Shown here: positions 46,063 to 54,485 of the stretch, piece by piece
How the letters are laid out: every line of letters begins with the position of its first letter
Numbering within the stretch: the stretch's first letter is position 1
Assembly (NCBI RefSeq): GCF_000348945.1
Contig: NZ_AOCK01000012.1
Coordinates: 1 to 64,000, forward strand
Source: Paeniglutamicibacter gangotriensis Lz1y
GTDB taxonomy: Bacteria > Actinomycetota > Actinomycetes > Actinomycetales > Micrococcaceae
Direction of reading: 5' to 3'
Length of the DNA: 64,000 nucleotides
Position numbers and translations under genes: made by a program
Notes under the pieces: generated by a model
What the model saw: the letters and a program-made list of their open reading frames with translations, nothing else
What the model was told of the DNA's origin: nothing
The model's database searches: none

Positions 46063-47357
46063 TGCCGGTGCAGCAGCTGCGCTTTGCCGAGGTTCCCCTG
46101 GAGCGCAACCCCGCCACCGGGGCGCCTTCGGCTGCCTATGCCGCCTGGGTCGACACCGCGTGGGAAGGCTTCCACGAGAAACCTGCCACCGCGGAACAGC
46201 TCGAGCAGCTGTTGCAAGCCGAGGTATGCGACGGGCGGGTGCTGACCGGAGTCTTCGACGATTCGCGGCCCACGGACCTCGTGGACGCGCTCACGCCCGT
46301 GGCCACCTACGCCAGCTTCACCCGGACGATGAACCTCGGCGCGAAGCTGCTGCCGGCGCACCTGATCACCATGGTCACGGTGCGCCCCACGCACCGGCGC
46401 CGTGGGATCCTGCGCAAACTGCTGAGCACCGATCTCTCCGAAGCGAAGGATGCAGGCTTCGCTCTGGCGGTGCTGACCGCCACCGAGGCGACCATCTACG
46501 GGCGTTTTGGCTTCGGCCGGGCCACCGAGCAGCAGGTGCTGGAGCTCGATGTGCGTGGGGCAGTGGACTTCCACGCCGCCGCGACGGGCTCGGTCGTGCA
46601 GCTGGTGCCGGCCAAACTGGCCGACATTGCCCCGGAACTCTTTGCCCGCTTCCACGAATCCCAGCGCGGCTCCATCGGCCGGCAGGAATCCTATACACGC
46701 ATGGCCACCGGGGCGTGGGGCGATGAGCAGCCGGAACCGGATCCGAAGTTGCGCGCCGCGGTGTACCTGGATGCCCACGGCGTGATCCAGGGCTACGTGA
46801 CCCATGCGTTCGCCGGCTGGGAGAGCACCCCGCCCACCCTCAAGGTCCGCGACCTGGTGGCAGCCACCGCCCAGGCGCGCCGGGAACTGCTCCGCTTCCT
46901 GGCCAACCTGGACCTGGTTGAACGAGTCACGGTGCCCATGGTCGCGGCCAACGATCCGCTCACCTGGGCCTTGGTAGACCCGTCACGGATCTCCTACACC
47001 CAGCGCCAACACGGACTCTGGGTGCGGGTCCTCGATGTTGTAGCGGCCTTCGAGGCCAGGGAATACCGTGGCAGCGGAACCTTCACCCTGCAGGTTCAGG
47101 ACCCGCTGTCGCTGGTCGCCGGGACCTACCGATTCACCCTCACCGAGGGCACCGCCTCCATCGGTCTGCTGGAGAATCCGGAACCTGCCGATGCCAGCTG
47201 CGAGGTCACGGCGCTGGGGCCGCTGTTGCTGGGTGCCTGCACCGTGAGGGACTTGGTCGTGGCCGGATTGCTGAAACCGGCCAGCCCGGCAGCGTCCGCC
47301 ACCCTGGGTTCCTTGCTGGATCTTCCGGGTCTGCCGCACGCCATCAACGGCTTCTAG
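46062..47357 (+). CDS. Eis-like GNAT N-acetyltransferase, copy 1
   Basis: 431 residues with the three-part Eis layout: an N-terminal GNAT domain (TMVTVRPTHRRRGILRKLL acetyl-CoA loop; EATIYGRFGFGRAT), a second GNAT-like region and a C-terminal SCP2-like domain ending in the free carboxylate GF. Eis enzymes acetylate amines, including aminoglycosides and lysines. It overlaps the polA stop by one base and precedes a paralog with the same layout. Natural substrate unknown. Confidence 0.83.
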   Translation: MPVQQLRFAEVPLERNPATGAPSAAYAAWVDTAWEGFHEKPATAEQLEQLLQAEVCDGRVLTGVFDDSRPTDLVDALTPVATYASFTRTMNLGAKLLPAHLITMVTVRPTHRRRGILRKLLSTDLSEAKDAGFALAVLTATEATIYGRFGFGRATEQQVLELDVRGAVDFHAAATGSVVQLVPAKLADIAPELFARFHESQRGSIGRQESYTRMATGAWGDEQPEPDPKLRAAVYLDAHGVIQGYVTHAFAGWESTPPTLKVRDLVAATAQARRELLRFLANLDLVERVTVPMVAANDPLTWALVDPSRISYTQRQHGLWVRVLDVVAAFEAREYRGSGTFTLQVQDPLSLVAGTYRFTLTEGTASIGLLENPEPADASCEVTALGPLLLGACTVRDLVVAGLLKPASPAASATLGSLLDLPGLPHAINGF

Positions 47358-47425
47358 GCCTAGACTTTCACCAGCTGCTTTTTGCCTTCCGCCCTATCGC
47401 CGTCAAGAAAGTGCACCCGCTGCTC

Positions 47426-48721
47426 ATGAGTGAAGACACCACGATTCGCATTGAACGGTTTGAACCAGAACTCATCGACGGTGTCCCCAACGACCGCACC
47501 GTCGCATTCCTGAAGGCCATCAGTCGCGGTTTCCATGAGGGCTCACTGGATGCGGGGGACGTGGCCACGCTGGCACGCTTGGACCTGGAGGACAACAGCA
47601 CCTATACGGCCGTCCATGACGAATCCTCCGTGCAGCCCTCGCTGCACACCGAATCCCCGGTGGCCACCTATGCGGCGTTCGGCGGGACGTTGAACATCGG
47701 GGGAGGGAATCTGATGCCCGTCCACCAGATCACCTCGGTCACCGTCAGCCCCACGCACCGCCGCCGCGGGCTGCTGCGCCGGATGATCACCGAAGACCTG
47801 ACCGGTGCCCGCGAGACAGGGATGGTGTTCGCCGCGCTGACCGCCTCGGAAGCCACCATTTACGGACGCTTCGGCTTCGGTAAGGCCACCGGACGTGTCC
47901 GCTTTACCCTCGACACCCGGCACGGGGCACCGATGCGCGGCGCCAGCGGAGGCACGGTCCTGGCCGTCGCCCCGGCAGAGTTGATGAAATACGCCCCGGC
48001 GATCTTCGCCGCCGCCCATGCCCGCACCCCCGGATCCGTCAGCGCCACGGGGTTCGATGTGGGGCAGGCAGCGGGTCGGTGGGAAGACTACGACTCGCTC
48101 AAGCCGGTGGAGAACCTGCGTTCGGCCCTGCACCTGGATGCCGAGGGCAAACCCGACGGGTTCGTGAGCTACCTGTTCGCCGGGGGGAAGGGCTCTGCCC
48201 CCACCCTGAACATCGGGCAGATGTGCACCGTGGACGGGGCGGCCCGCCGCGAGCTAATCGCCTACCTGGCCGACCACGACCTCATCGAAGTGGTCACCGG
48301 CCGCGGACCGCTGGACGACGTGCTGCCCAGTGCGCTGGAAAACGCCCGTGCCTACAAGGTCACCGGCGCCGGGGATCACCTGTGGCTGCGCATCCTGGAT
48401 GTGCGCACCGCTCTGGCCGCCCGCAGCTACCGCGGGGAGGGGATCGTGCGCCTGCGGGTGCTTGATGCCCTGGGACTGGCCGACGGGCATTGGGAGCTGG
48501 AGGTCCACGACGGTACGGCGCAGGTGCGCCGGGCCCCGGAAGACAGCGAACCCGATGCCACACTCGATGTCCGCGACCTCGGATCCCTCTACTTGGGCGG
48601 CTTCAGCGCGGAGCATCTGGCCCAGGCCGGCGTGTTGCAGGCCCATACGCCCAGGGCCGTCGCCACCCTTGACGCCCTGTTCGCCACCGACTTCGTCCCT
48701 TACTGCCAAGCGGATTTCTAG
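47426..48721 (+). CDS. Eis-like GNAT N-acetyltransferase, copy 2
   Basis: 431 residues, the same length and domain order as the preceding gene: HQITSVTVSPTHRRRGLLRRM, then SEATIYGRFGFGKATG, a middle GNAT-like part and a C-terminal SCP2-like domain ending DF. The two copies share the P-THRRRG-LR acetyl-CoA loop and the ATIYGRFGFG block but differ widely elsewhere, so duplication is old. The ATG at 47426 matches copy 1 in length; GTG 47411 is an alternative. Confidence 0.83.
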   Translation: MSEDTTIRIERFEPELIDGVPNDRTVAFLKAISRGFHEGSLDAGDVATLARLDLEDNSTYTAVHDESSVQPSLHTESPVATYAAFGGTLNIGGGNLMPVHQITSVTVSPTHRRRGLLRRMITEDLTGARETGMVFAALTASEATIYGRFGFGKATGRVRFTLDTRHGAPMRGASGGTVLAVAPAELMKYAPAIFAAAHARTPGSVSATGFDVGQAAGRWEDYDSLKPVENLRSALHLDAEGKPDGFVSYLFAGGKGSAPTLNIGQMCTVDGAARRELIAYLADHDLIEVVTGRGPLDDVLPSALENARAYKVTGAGDHLWLRILDVRTALAARSYRGEGIVRLRVLDALGLADGHWELEVHDGTAQVRRAPEDSEPDATLDVRDLGSLYLGGFSAEHLAQAGVLQAHTPRAVATLDALFATDFVPYCQADF

Positions 48722-48725
48722 GACC

Positions 48726-49670
48726 ATGCCCCAGCACACTGAACGATTCCCCCTGGCCGCACGCCGCACCGTCTTAGGTGCCCTGCTCGGGACCGGGGCG
48801 GCACTGCTGAGCTCCTGTGTCGCTGACCCTGCCTCGCCGCGGGTTCCTCCGAGCACAGCAGCTGCGAGCGCGTCCACGGCCACACCCTCGAATACTCCGG
48901 CACCGAGCCCGAGCGCCGCTGTGGTCCCGACACGTGCACAGCTGCTCGCCGAGATGGCAGGGAGGCCCGCAGGATCCTTCGGGCTCGAGGTCAAGGGCGT
49001 GTCACTGCGTCTTCCTGCCTCGGCGCACGGAGCGGCCCTGACCTTCGACGCCTGTGGAGGCCCGAACGGCGAAGGCTACGACGCGGTGCTGATCGAGGCG
49101 CTGCGCACGCACCGGGCCCCGGCCACGCTGTTCATCAACCGCCGCTGGGCCCAGGTAAACACCGCCTTGGTGCGGGAGCTGGCCGCGGATCCGCTCTTCG
49201 AAATCGCTAACCACGGCACCACCCACGCACCGTTGGCTAGCCGCGGGCAGGTGGCCTACGGTATCCCCGGCACCGCAGACTTGGGTGCCGCCTACGACGA
49301 GGTCATGGGAAACCAGCATTATCTGGCCGATACCTTTGGGATCCAGGCCCGGTTCTTCCGTTCGGGCACCGCTCACCTAGACGAACTTGGGGCCGCAATG
49401 TGCAGACAGGTGGGGCTGGTGCCGATGAACTTCAGTGTCAACCTGGATGCCGGTGCCACATTCGGCGCCTCCACCGTCTCGGCACAGACCGCCAGGCTGG
49501 GGGTCCGGGATGTGGGGATTGGGCACTTCAACCGTCCGGCCGCCGGGACTGCTGCCGGGGTGGCCGCGGCGCTGCCCGGGCTCTTGGAGGCCCTTGAGGC
49601 CAATGACCAGCGCCTGTACACGCTCTCTGAGGCCTTCGGGTTGGATTCGAAGTCCATCCCGTCGGCTTGA
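48726..49670 (+). CDS. Polysaccharide deacetylase family lipoprotein
   Basis: 314 residues. The N-terminus has AARRTVLGALL (Arg13-Arg14) and a lipobox LLSSC with Cys31, so it is probably a lipoprotein, possibly exported by Tat. A Ser/Pro/Ala-rich linker (about 35-70) leads to a NodB-like domain with LTFDACGG (Asp108) and NHGTTHAP (His163, His167 metal ligands). It would act outside on cell-wall or other polysaccharide acetyl groups. Only 4 nt separate it from the upstream acetyltransferase. Confidence 0.82.
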   Translation: MPQHTERFPLAARRTVLGALLGTGAALLSSCVADPASPRVPPSTAAASASTATPSNTPAPSPSAAVVPTRAQLLAEMAGRPAGSFGLEVKGVSLRLPASAHGAALTFDACGGPNGEGYDAVLIEALRTHRAPATLFINRRWAQVNTALVRELAADPLFEIANHGTTHAPLASRGQVAYGIPGTADLGAAYDEVMGNQHYLADTFGIQARFFRSGTAHLDELGAAMCRQVGLVPMNFSVNLDAGATFGASTVSAQTARLGVRDVGIGHFNRPAAGTAAGVAAALPGLLEALEANDQRLYTLSEAFGLDSKSIPSA

Positions 49671-49690
49671 CAAGAAGCAGGTTTGTCGTT

Positions 49691-49720
49691 TTGACCCGGC
49701 GGGGTGCGGGGGATTAGACT
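49691..49720 (+). promoter_or_regulatory. Sigma-70-like promoter of rpsA
   Basis: TTGACC (49691-49696) and TAGACT (49715-49720), spacer 18 bp. Transcription would begin near 49727, giving a leader of about 105 nt before the rpsA ATG. The position just after the deacetylase stop and upstream of a highly expressed gene fits. Confidence 0.75.
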
Positions 49721-49832
49721 AGGTGAGCGTGTTCCGGCTATAGCCGTGCCCGCACCCAAGCTAAATTCGGAAAATGCCGGGGCTTCCGGCTGCCCGACTC
49801 AATCAGACTATCCACATCGGAGTCCCTACTAC

Positions 49833-51299
49833 ATGACCATCACCTCCAACGAGAAGACCAGCGCTCCTGTCGTTGCAATTAACGACATTGGCTCCGCTGA
49901 GGACTTCCTCGCTGCCGTCGACGCCACCATCAAGTACTTCAACGATGGAGACCTCGTCGAGGGCGTCGTCGTTAAGGTCGACCGCGACGAAGTTCTGCTC
50001 GACATCGGTTACAAGACCGAAGGTGTCATCCCTTCCCGCGAACTTTCCATCAAGCACGATGTTGACCCGGGCGACGTAGTCGCCGTCGGTGACAACGTCG
50101 AGGCTCTGGTCCTCACCAAGGAGGACAAGGAAGGTCGTTTGATCCTGTCCAAGAAGCGTGCTCAGTACGAGCGTGCCTGGGGCGACATCGAAAAGATCAA
50201 GGAAGAAGACGGAGTCGTTACCGGCACCGTCATCGAGGTGGTCAAGGGCGGCCTCATCCTGGATATCGGCCTGCGCGGCTTCTTGCCCGCATCGCTTGTC
50301 GAAATGCGCCGTGTGCGCGATCTGGCTCCGTACATCGGCCAGGAAATCGAAGCCAAGATCATCGAGCTGGACAAGAACCGCAACAACGTGGTGCTTTCCC
50401 GCCGTGCATGGCTCGAGCAGACTCAGTCCGAGGTTCGTTCCACGTTCCTCAACAAGCTGGAAAAGGGCCAGGTTCGTCCGGGCGTCGTTTCCTCCATCGT
50501 CAACTTCGGTGCATTCGTGGACCTTGGCGGCGTAGACGGCCTCGTCCACGTTTCCGAGCTGTCCTGGAAGCACATCGACCACCCGTCCGAGGTTGTCGAG
50601 GTTGGCCAGGAAGTCACCGTCGAGGTTCTCGAAGTGGATCTGGACCGCGAGCGTGTTTCGCTTTCGCTCAAGGCCACCCAGGAAGATCCGTGGCAGACCT
50701 TCGCCCGCACCCACGCCCTCGGGCAGGTTGTGCCGGGTAAGGTCACCAAGCTGGTTCCGTTCGGTGCATTCGTGCGCGTCGAAGACGGAATCGAAGGCCT
50801 CGTGCACATCTCCGAGCTGGCCGTGCGCCACGTGGAGCTGGCCGAGCAGGTTGTCTCCGTGGGAGACGAGCTGTTCGTCAAGGTCATCGACATCGACCTC
50901 GAGCGTCGCCGCATCTCGCTGTCCCTCAAGCAGGCCAACGAGGGCGTCGATCCGGAAGGCGCCGAATTCGATCCGGCACTCTACGGCATGACCGCAGAGT
51001 ACGACGAAGAAGGCAACTACAAGTACCCGGAGGGCTTCGATCCGGAGACCAACGAGTGGCTCGAAGGCTTCGAGTCCCAGCGCGCAGTGTGGGAGCAGCA
51101 GTACGCTGACGCCCAGACTCGCTGGGAAGCTCACAAGAAGCAGGTTGCTCAGCACTACGCCGATGACGTGGCAGCAGAGTCGGCTCCGGCCGAGTCCGCT
51201 TCTTCGTCCTACTCCTCGGATGCTCCGGTAAACGAGGCAGGCACCCTGGCTTCCGACGAGGCTCTCGCAGCACTGCGCGAGAAGCTTGCCGGCTCCTAG
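49833..51299 (+). CDS. rpsA: 30S ribosomal protein S1
   Basis: 488 residues with four S1 RNA-binding repeats (about 34-106, 124-190, 210-280, 297-365), each showing the EG-VV---R-G-FVD-GG-GLVH-SE pattern, followed by an acidic, aromatic-rich tail of about 120 residues. Four repeats rather than six is the usual actinobacterial form. GGAG precedes the ATG at 49833; the longer frame from 49704 would overlap the promoter. A strong terminator follows. Confidence 0.97.
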   Translation: MTITSNEKTSAPVVAINDIGSAEDFLAAVDATIKYFNDGDLVEGVVVKVDRDEVLLDIGYKTEGVIPSRELSIKHDVDPGDVVAVGDNVEALVLTKEDKEGRLILSKKRAQYERAWGDIEKIKEEDGVVTGTVIEVVKGGLILDIGLRGFLPASLVEMRRVRDLAPYIGQEIEAKIIELDKNRNNVVLSRRAWLEQTQSEVRSTFLNKLEKGQVRPGVVSSIVNFGAFVDLGGVDGLVHVSELSWKHIDHPSEVVEVGQEVTVEVLEVDLDRERVSLSLKATQEDPWQTFARTHALGQVVPGKVTKLVPFGAFVRVEDGIEGLVHISELAVRHVELAEQVVSVGDELFVKVIDIDLERRRISLSLKQANEGVDPEGAEFDPALYGMTAEYDEEGNYKYPEGFDPETNEWLEGFESQRAVWEQQYADAQTRWEAHKKQVAQHYADDVAAESAPAESASSSYSSDAPVNEAGTLASDEALAALREKLAGS

Positions 51300-51343
51300 T
51301 CAGCACACTTTTGATGGATCTCTGATCCACCCGAAGTAACCCT

Positions 51344-51385
51344 AAGAAGGGCCCCCGTTCCAGCAATGGAACGGGGGCCCTTCTT
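51344..51385 (+). terminator. Strong intrinsic terminator after rpsA
   Basis: An 18-bp perfect stem, AAGAAGGGCCCCCGTTCC (51344-51361) with its complement (51368-51385), closing a 6-nt loop AGCAAT. The symmetric A/T ends give a short U-tract on both strands, so it can stop rpsA and also shield the convergent subtilase cassette. Confidence 0.95.
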
Positions 51386-51472
51386 ACGTGGGGCGATCAA
51401 CCGGTGTTTTGGCTCGACTCCAGTCGTGAACGCGGCTTACGGCGCTCGGCGCGGCTGCTCTGGGGTCAGCGG

Positions 51473-51739
51473 CTACTGGATACCGGAGTCCGGGGGAGCG
51501 ATCCCGAAGCGGCGCTCGGCCACCACGGATTCCACGCCCAGCACCCCGGCCATGCGGGCGCGTCCGGAATCATCGCCGTGCCCCACCACCTGGCCGAGGG
51601 TTCCGAGCACCTTATCGATGGTTAGGCCTGCTGCCTCCAGGCCCTCGGTGACCTCCTGAACGCGGCCCAGATAGTGTTCCTGGAGAGTGACGATGAAGGT
51701 GACGCTCTGCGCTGGGGTCGTGCCCCGGGTCTCATCCAT
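51473..51739 (-). CDS. Small I9-like (subtilisin propeptide/inhibitor-like) protein
   Basis: 88 residues. After a short polar start comes SVTFIVTLQEHYLG, a helix RVQEVTEGLEAAGL, a strand TIDKVLGTLGQVVGHGD, and ARMAGVLGVESVVAERRFG. This beta-alpha-beta-beta-alpha-beta order and the closing GVESV-x-E motif resemble the I9 propeptide of subtilases. Its ATG lies inside the 3' end of the subtilase gene (8-nt overlap). I infer that it folds, inhibits or escorts the neighbouring protease. Family membership was judged by eye. Confidence 0.6.
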   Translation of the reverse strand: MDETRGTTPAQSVTFIVTLQEHYLGRVQEVTEGLEAAGLTIDKVLGTLGQVVGHGDDSGRARMAGVLGVESVVAERRFGIAPPDSGIQ

Positions 51740-53042
51740 GGCCGTAGTAGCTTTCCGGTGATTCATCATCCGGCATGGGTTCCTCGGGCCCCGGAGCCGG
51801 TGGTGGTGTCTCGGGGCGCGCCTCGGCCGGCGGTGGGGACTGGGCCAGACCCGCAGCAACATCGACCGAGGGCCGCTCGAGGCGTTGGGCCTCCTGGGCA
51901 AGTTCGGCCCAGAGCTCCCGGCCACGCAATCCCGTGGCCTCGGATAATAGGGCCGCGACCCCTGCGACGTGCGGGGTGGCCATCGAGGTGCCGCTGATGG
52001 TGTTGTAGCGCTGAGGCATCGGCCAGGAGGAATAGACCGCCACGCCGGGTCCGGCGATATCGACCTGCCCGCCGCGTCCCGGCAGGGTGCGTGCAGAGAA
52101 GTCGGCGACAGCCAGGCTCGAATCCAGGGCTCCGACCGAGAAGATGTACGGGCTGTTGGCCGGAGCCCCGACAAAGCCGGGGTCCCCGGCCGAACGCCGC
52201 GCATTGTTTCCCGCCGCTGCGATGATCAGCGTGCCGCGCTCCAGCGCCCGACGGCCGGCCGCGACATAGGGCGGGTGGACCTCGCGCACGTCGGCTCCGA
52301 GCGACATCGAGATGATGTGGCAGTCGTTTTGCAGGGCCCAATCGATCCCGGCCAGGATGCCGGTGTCGGAACCCGACCCCGCGTTGCTCAGGACCTTTCC
52401 GGCAAAGATGGAGGCGCCCGGGGCGACCCCGTAGCCGCGGGAACCCTCGAGAGCGCGCGGACCGCACGAGGTGCCGATGCAGTGCGTGCCGTGGCCGTGC
52501 CCGTCGTGCGAATCCTCGCCGTCGATGAAGGAGGCGGTGGTGACATCGCGCCCGATGAAATCCGGGTGTGTGGCGTCGAAGCCGGTGTCCAGTACCGCGA
52601 CCCTGATCCCTGCCCCGGTGTACCCGGATTCAGCCGCGAGCACCGCCTGCACGCCCCAGGTCAGCTCCCCGGTGTCGGCGAAGGCCGGTGTGACTGCGGG
52701 CTTGTCCGCGTCGGGTGTGCCGCGGGTGAAGTCGTGCATGGCCGGCAGGATCCGGTAGATCATCTCCGGGACGATGTGCATGGGCATGCCCTCGGCGTTG
52801 CAGCGGGCACGTAATTCGCCCAGCTGCGGGGAATCCCCGTCCACGACCGCCACGCCGAGCCGGGGGAAGTAGTTTTCCAGCCCAAAGCCTTGTTCCTCTA
52901 GCACGTCCGGAACAGTATCTTGCAGGGCCCTGGTGCCGAGCCGGCCGGGTTCGGCGGGTCCGGTGGAGTCGAAGACCACCACGAAGCGGCCGGGGACAGG
53001 TGTTGCCTCGGTTATCGAGAACGGCTGGGTTGGATCGAACAT
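51732..53042 (-). CDS. Subtilisin-like serine protease (S8 family)
   Basis: 436 residues with a complete catalytic triad: Asp152 in VAVLDTGFDATHPD, His184 in GHGHGTHCIG and Ser353 in SGTSMATPHVAG, and the oxyanion Asn in AAAGNN near 279. No signal peptide is seen, so it looks intracellular. Residues 1-105 contain RFVVVFDS and a propeptide-like stretch ending IYRIL. The tail (about 385-436) is Pro/Glu-rich. AGGAG lies seven bases before the ATG at 53042. It overlaps the small I9-like gene. Confidence 0.88.
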   Translation of the reverse strand: MFDPTQPFSITEATPVPGRFVVVFDSTGPAEPGRLGTRALQDTVPDVLEEQGFGLENYFPRLGVAVVDGDSPQLGELRARCNAEGMPMHIVPEMIYRILPAMHDFTRGTPDADKPAVTPAFADTGELTWGVQAVLAAESGYTGAGIRVAVLDTGFDATHPDFIGRDVTTASFIDGEDSHDGHGHGTHCIGTSCGPRALEGSRGYGVAPGASIFAGKVLSNAGSGSDTGILAGIDWALQNDCHIISMSLGADVREVHPPYVAAGRRALERGTLIIAAAGNNARRSAGDPGFVGAPANSPYIFSVGALDSSLAVADFSARTLPGRGGQVDIAGPGVAVYSSWPMPQRYNTISGTSMATPHVAGVAALLSEATGLRGRELWAELAQEAQRLERPSVDVAAGLAQSPPPAEARPETPPPAPGPEEPMPDDESPESYYGHG

Positions 53043-53231
53043 CGCTGGCTCCTGAGTCGGGACGTTGCCGTGGCGGAAAACCGGGCTCCCTGGGGCAACG
53101 ATGGCTGGCTGTCGAGTATCTTGCATGCTACCCCCACGGTGCCGGGCGGGGTAAGGGGCAAGGCTTTTCTGCCCGCAGGCAGATCTCTGGTCTCCTGGAA
53201 GTAGGACACTCTAAGCTCGATCCTCAGGCGG

Positions 53232-53645
53232 ATGAGCACACCGGACAAACGAATGAGCTGGTGGAGCCAGATGAAGCAGGCACTGGGCGCAGGTGCCCAC
53301 GTGGACATTGCGCAGTGGGTGGCAGTCACCCGAGAGGACGGAGAAACCGTCGGTTGGATCCAGCCGCTGGATTCGGGATTCGACACGGTGCAGGCACGTT
53401 CGGTGCTGGGTCACGCGCTCGGCGGCCCCGTCGACTACATGGCGGCCGAAGAGGCCCTGCTGGAGCGCGGCATCGGCGAGCTGGCAGGACCCTGGCAGCT
53501 GGATCGGGGCACAGCGGCCGTGCACGGAGACCTCTCGATCGGGGAGGTCTCCGCACACGGGATCGTGCTGGCCGATGCCATGTTGGTCAAGGCTTTGGTG
53601 CCCTGCCCGCGTTTCACCGTTCCCTGGCCCTACATAGGCCGGTGA
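53232..53645 (+). CDS. Hypothetical protein
   Basis: 137 residues starting MSTPDKRMSWWSQMKQAL. Mixed alpha/beta composition without membrane segments; no family recognised. GWIQPLDSGFDTVQARSVLG and a Pro/Trp-rich end (PRFTVPWPYIGR) are its most distinctive parts. It is divergent from the subtilase and has TAAGCT 14 nt before the ATG as a possible -10. Codon use matches its neighbours, so it is likely real. Confidence 0.6.
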   Translation: MSTPDKRMSWWSQMKQALGAGAHVDIAQWVAVTREDGETVGWIQPLDSGFDTVQARSVLGHALGGPVDYMAAEEALLERGIGELAGPWQLDRGTAAVHGDLSIGEVSAHGIVLADAMLVKALVPCPRFTVPWPYIGR

Positions 53646-53665
53646 CTGGAACCGGTCTCGCGCCT

Positions 53666-54235
53666 CTAGTCGTGTACCGACACCGGCTGGAAAACGACCT
53701 CGTGGGTGTGCTTGAGCAAGAAGTCCTGGTTGGGGTAGTCAAGGGTGGCGAAATACGCGTTGGTGTGCGCGATGATCTGATCCCCGGTCAGGGTTTGCCC
53801 TTCGAAGGTCTCGGCGCCGGTGGTGTGGGCGTCGCGCACCACCGTGACGTCGTAGCCCATCGATGCGGCACGTCCGGCGGCGGTGCGCAACGCGTAGTCC
53901 GATTGCGCGCCACAGACCACCAGATGCCCCACGTCCTCGGCGATCAGCGAGGCGTGCAGGCCGGTGCCGGTGAAGGCATCCCGGTATGACTTGAAGATCC
54001 GGTGTTCATCGTCCTGTGCTTCGAGCCCCGCGGCAAGCCGCCAGCCGGCCGAATGCCGCTCGAACTCGCGATCGTCCTGCACCCAGTAGATGGGCGTCCC
54101 GGTATCCCGGGCCCTGGAGACGAGGTCGGCGATGCGGGTGAGTACCTTCTTGGGATGTACGCAATGATCCAGCACGCCCTGTTGCATATTGACGATGATC
54201 AATGCGGTTTTTGAGCCTTCGAGATGTTCGTCCAT
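53666..54235 (-). CDS. Isochorismatase-family cysteine hydrolase
   Basis: 189 residues of the isochorismatase/nicotinamidase fold. Cys108 in VVCGAQSDYALRTAA is the nucleophile and Lys82 in IFKSYRDAF the conserved Lys. The N-terminal acid of the triad, normally Asp in a V-D-M-Q motif, is Asn16 here (ALIIVNMQQ), so activity may be changed. The ATG at 54235 is chosen; the longer frame from 54412 has no family similarity. Substrate unknown. Confidence 0.8.
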   Translation of the reverse strand: MDEHLEGSKTALIIVNMQQGVLDHCVHPKKVLTRIADLVSRARDTGTPIYWVQDDREFERHSAGWRLAAGLEAQDDEHRIFKSYRDAFTGTGLHASLIAEDVGHLVVCGAQSDYALRTAAGRAASMGYDVTVVRDAHTTGAETFEGQTLTGDQIIAHTNAYFATLDYPNQDFLLKHTHEVVFQPVSVHD

Positions 54236-54485
54236 GTCAGCAGTATGGCACTCTTGCACGGTCGCGGGGTCCGAACGCGCCCGTGGCGGGATGCCGCGTC
54301 CTGTTTTGTTGCCGAAGCACACCGCAGGATCCGCCCCCACGGGTGAGCCGCACACCGTTGCTGCGCTCCTGGGGGCGCCCCGGGAAAGAATCATCCTCAC
54401 GGGCACCGGCAATCATCCCCAATGATGATGGCCGGGCCGCAAGGTTCCCCCTACGCTGGTAAAAACACCAGTCAAGGAGGAAAAC

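Noticed and set aside
51740-52204. Upstream extension of the small I9-like protein within the subtilase gene
   Set aside because: The extension is an out-of-frame shadow of the subtilase; only the last 88 residues form a plausible protein.
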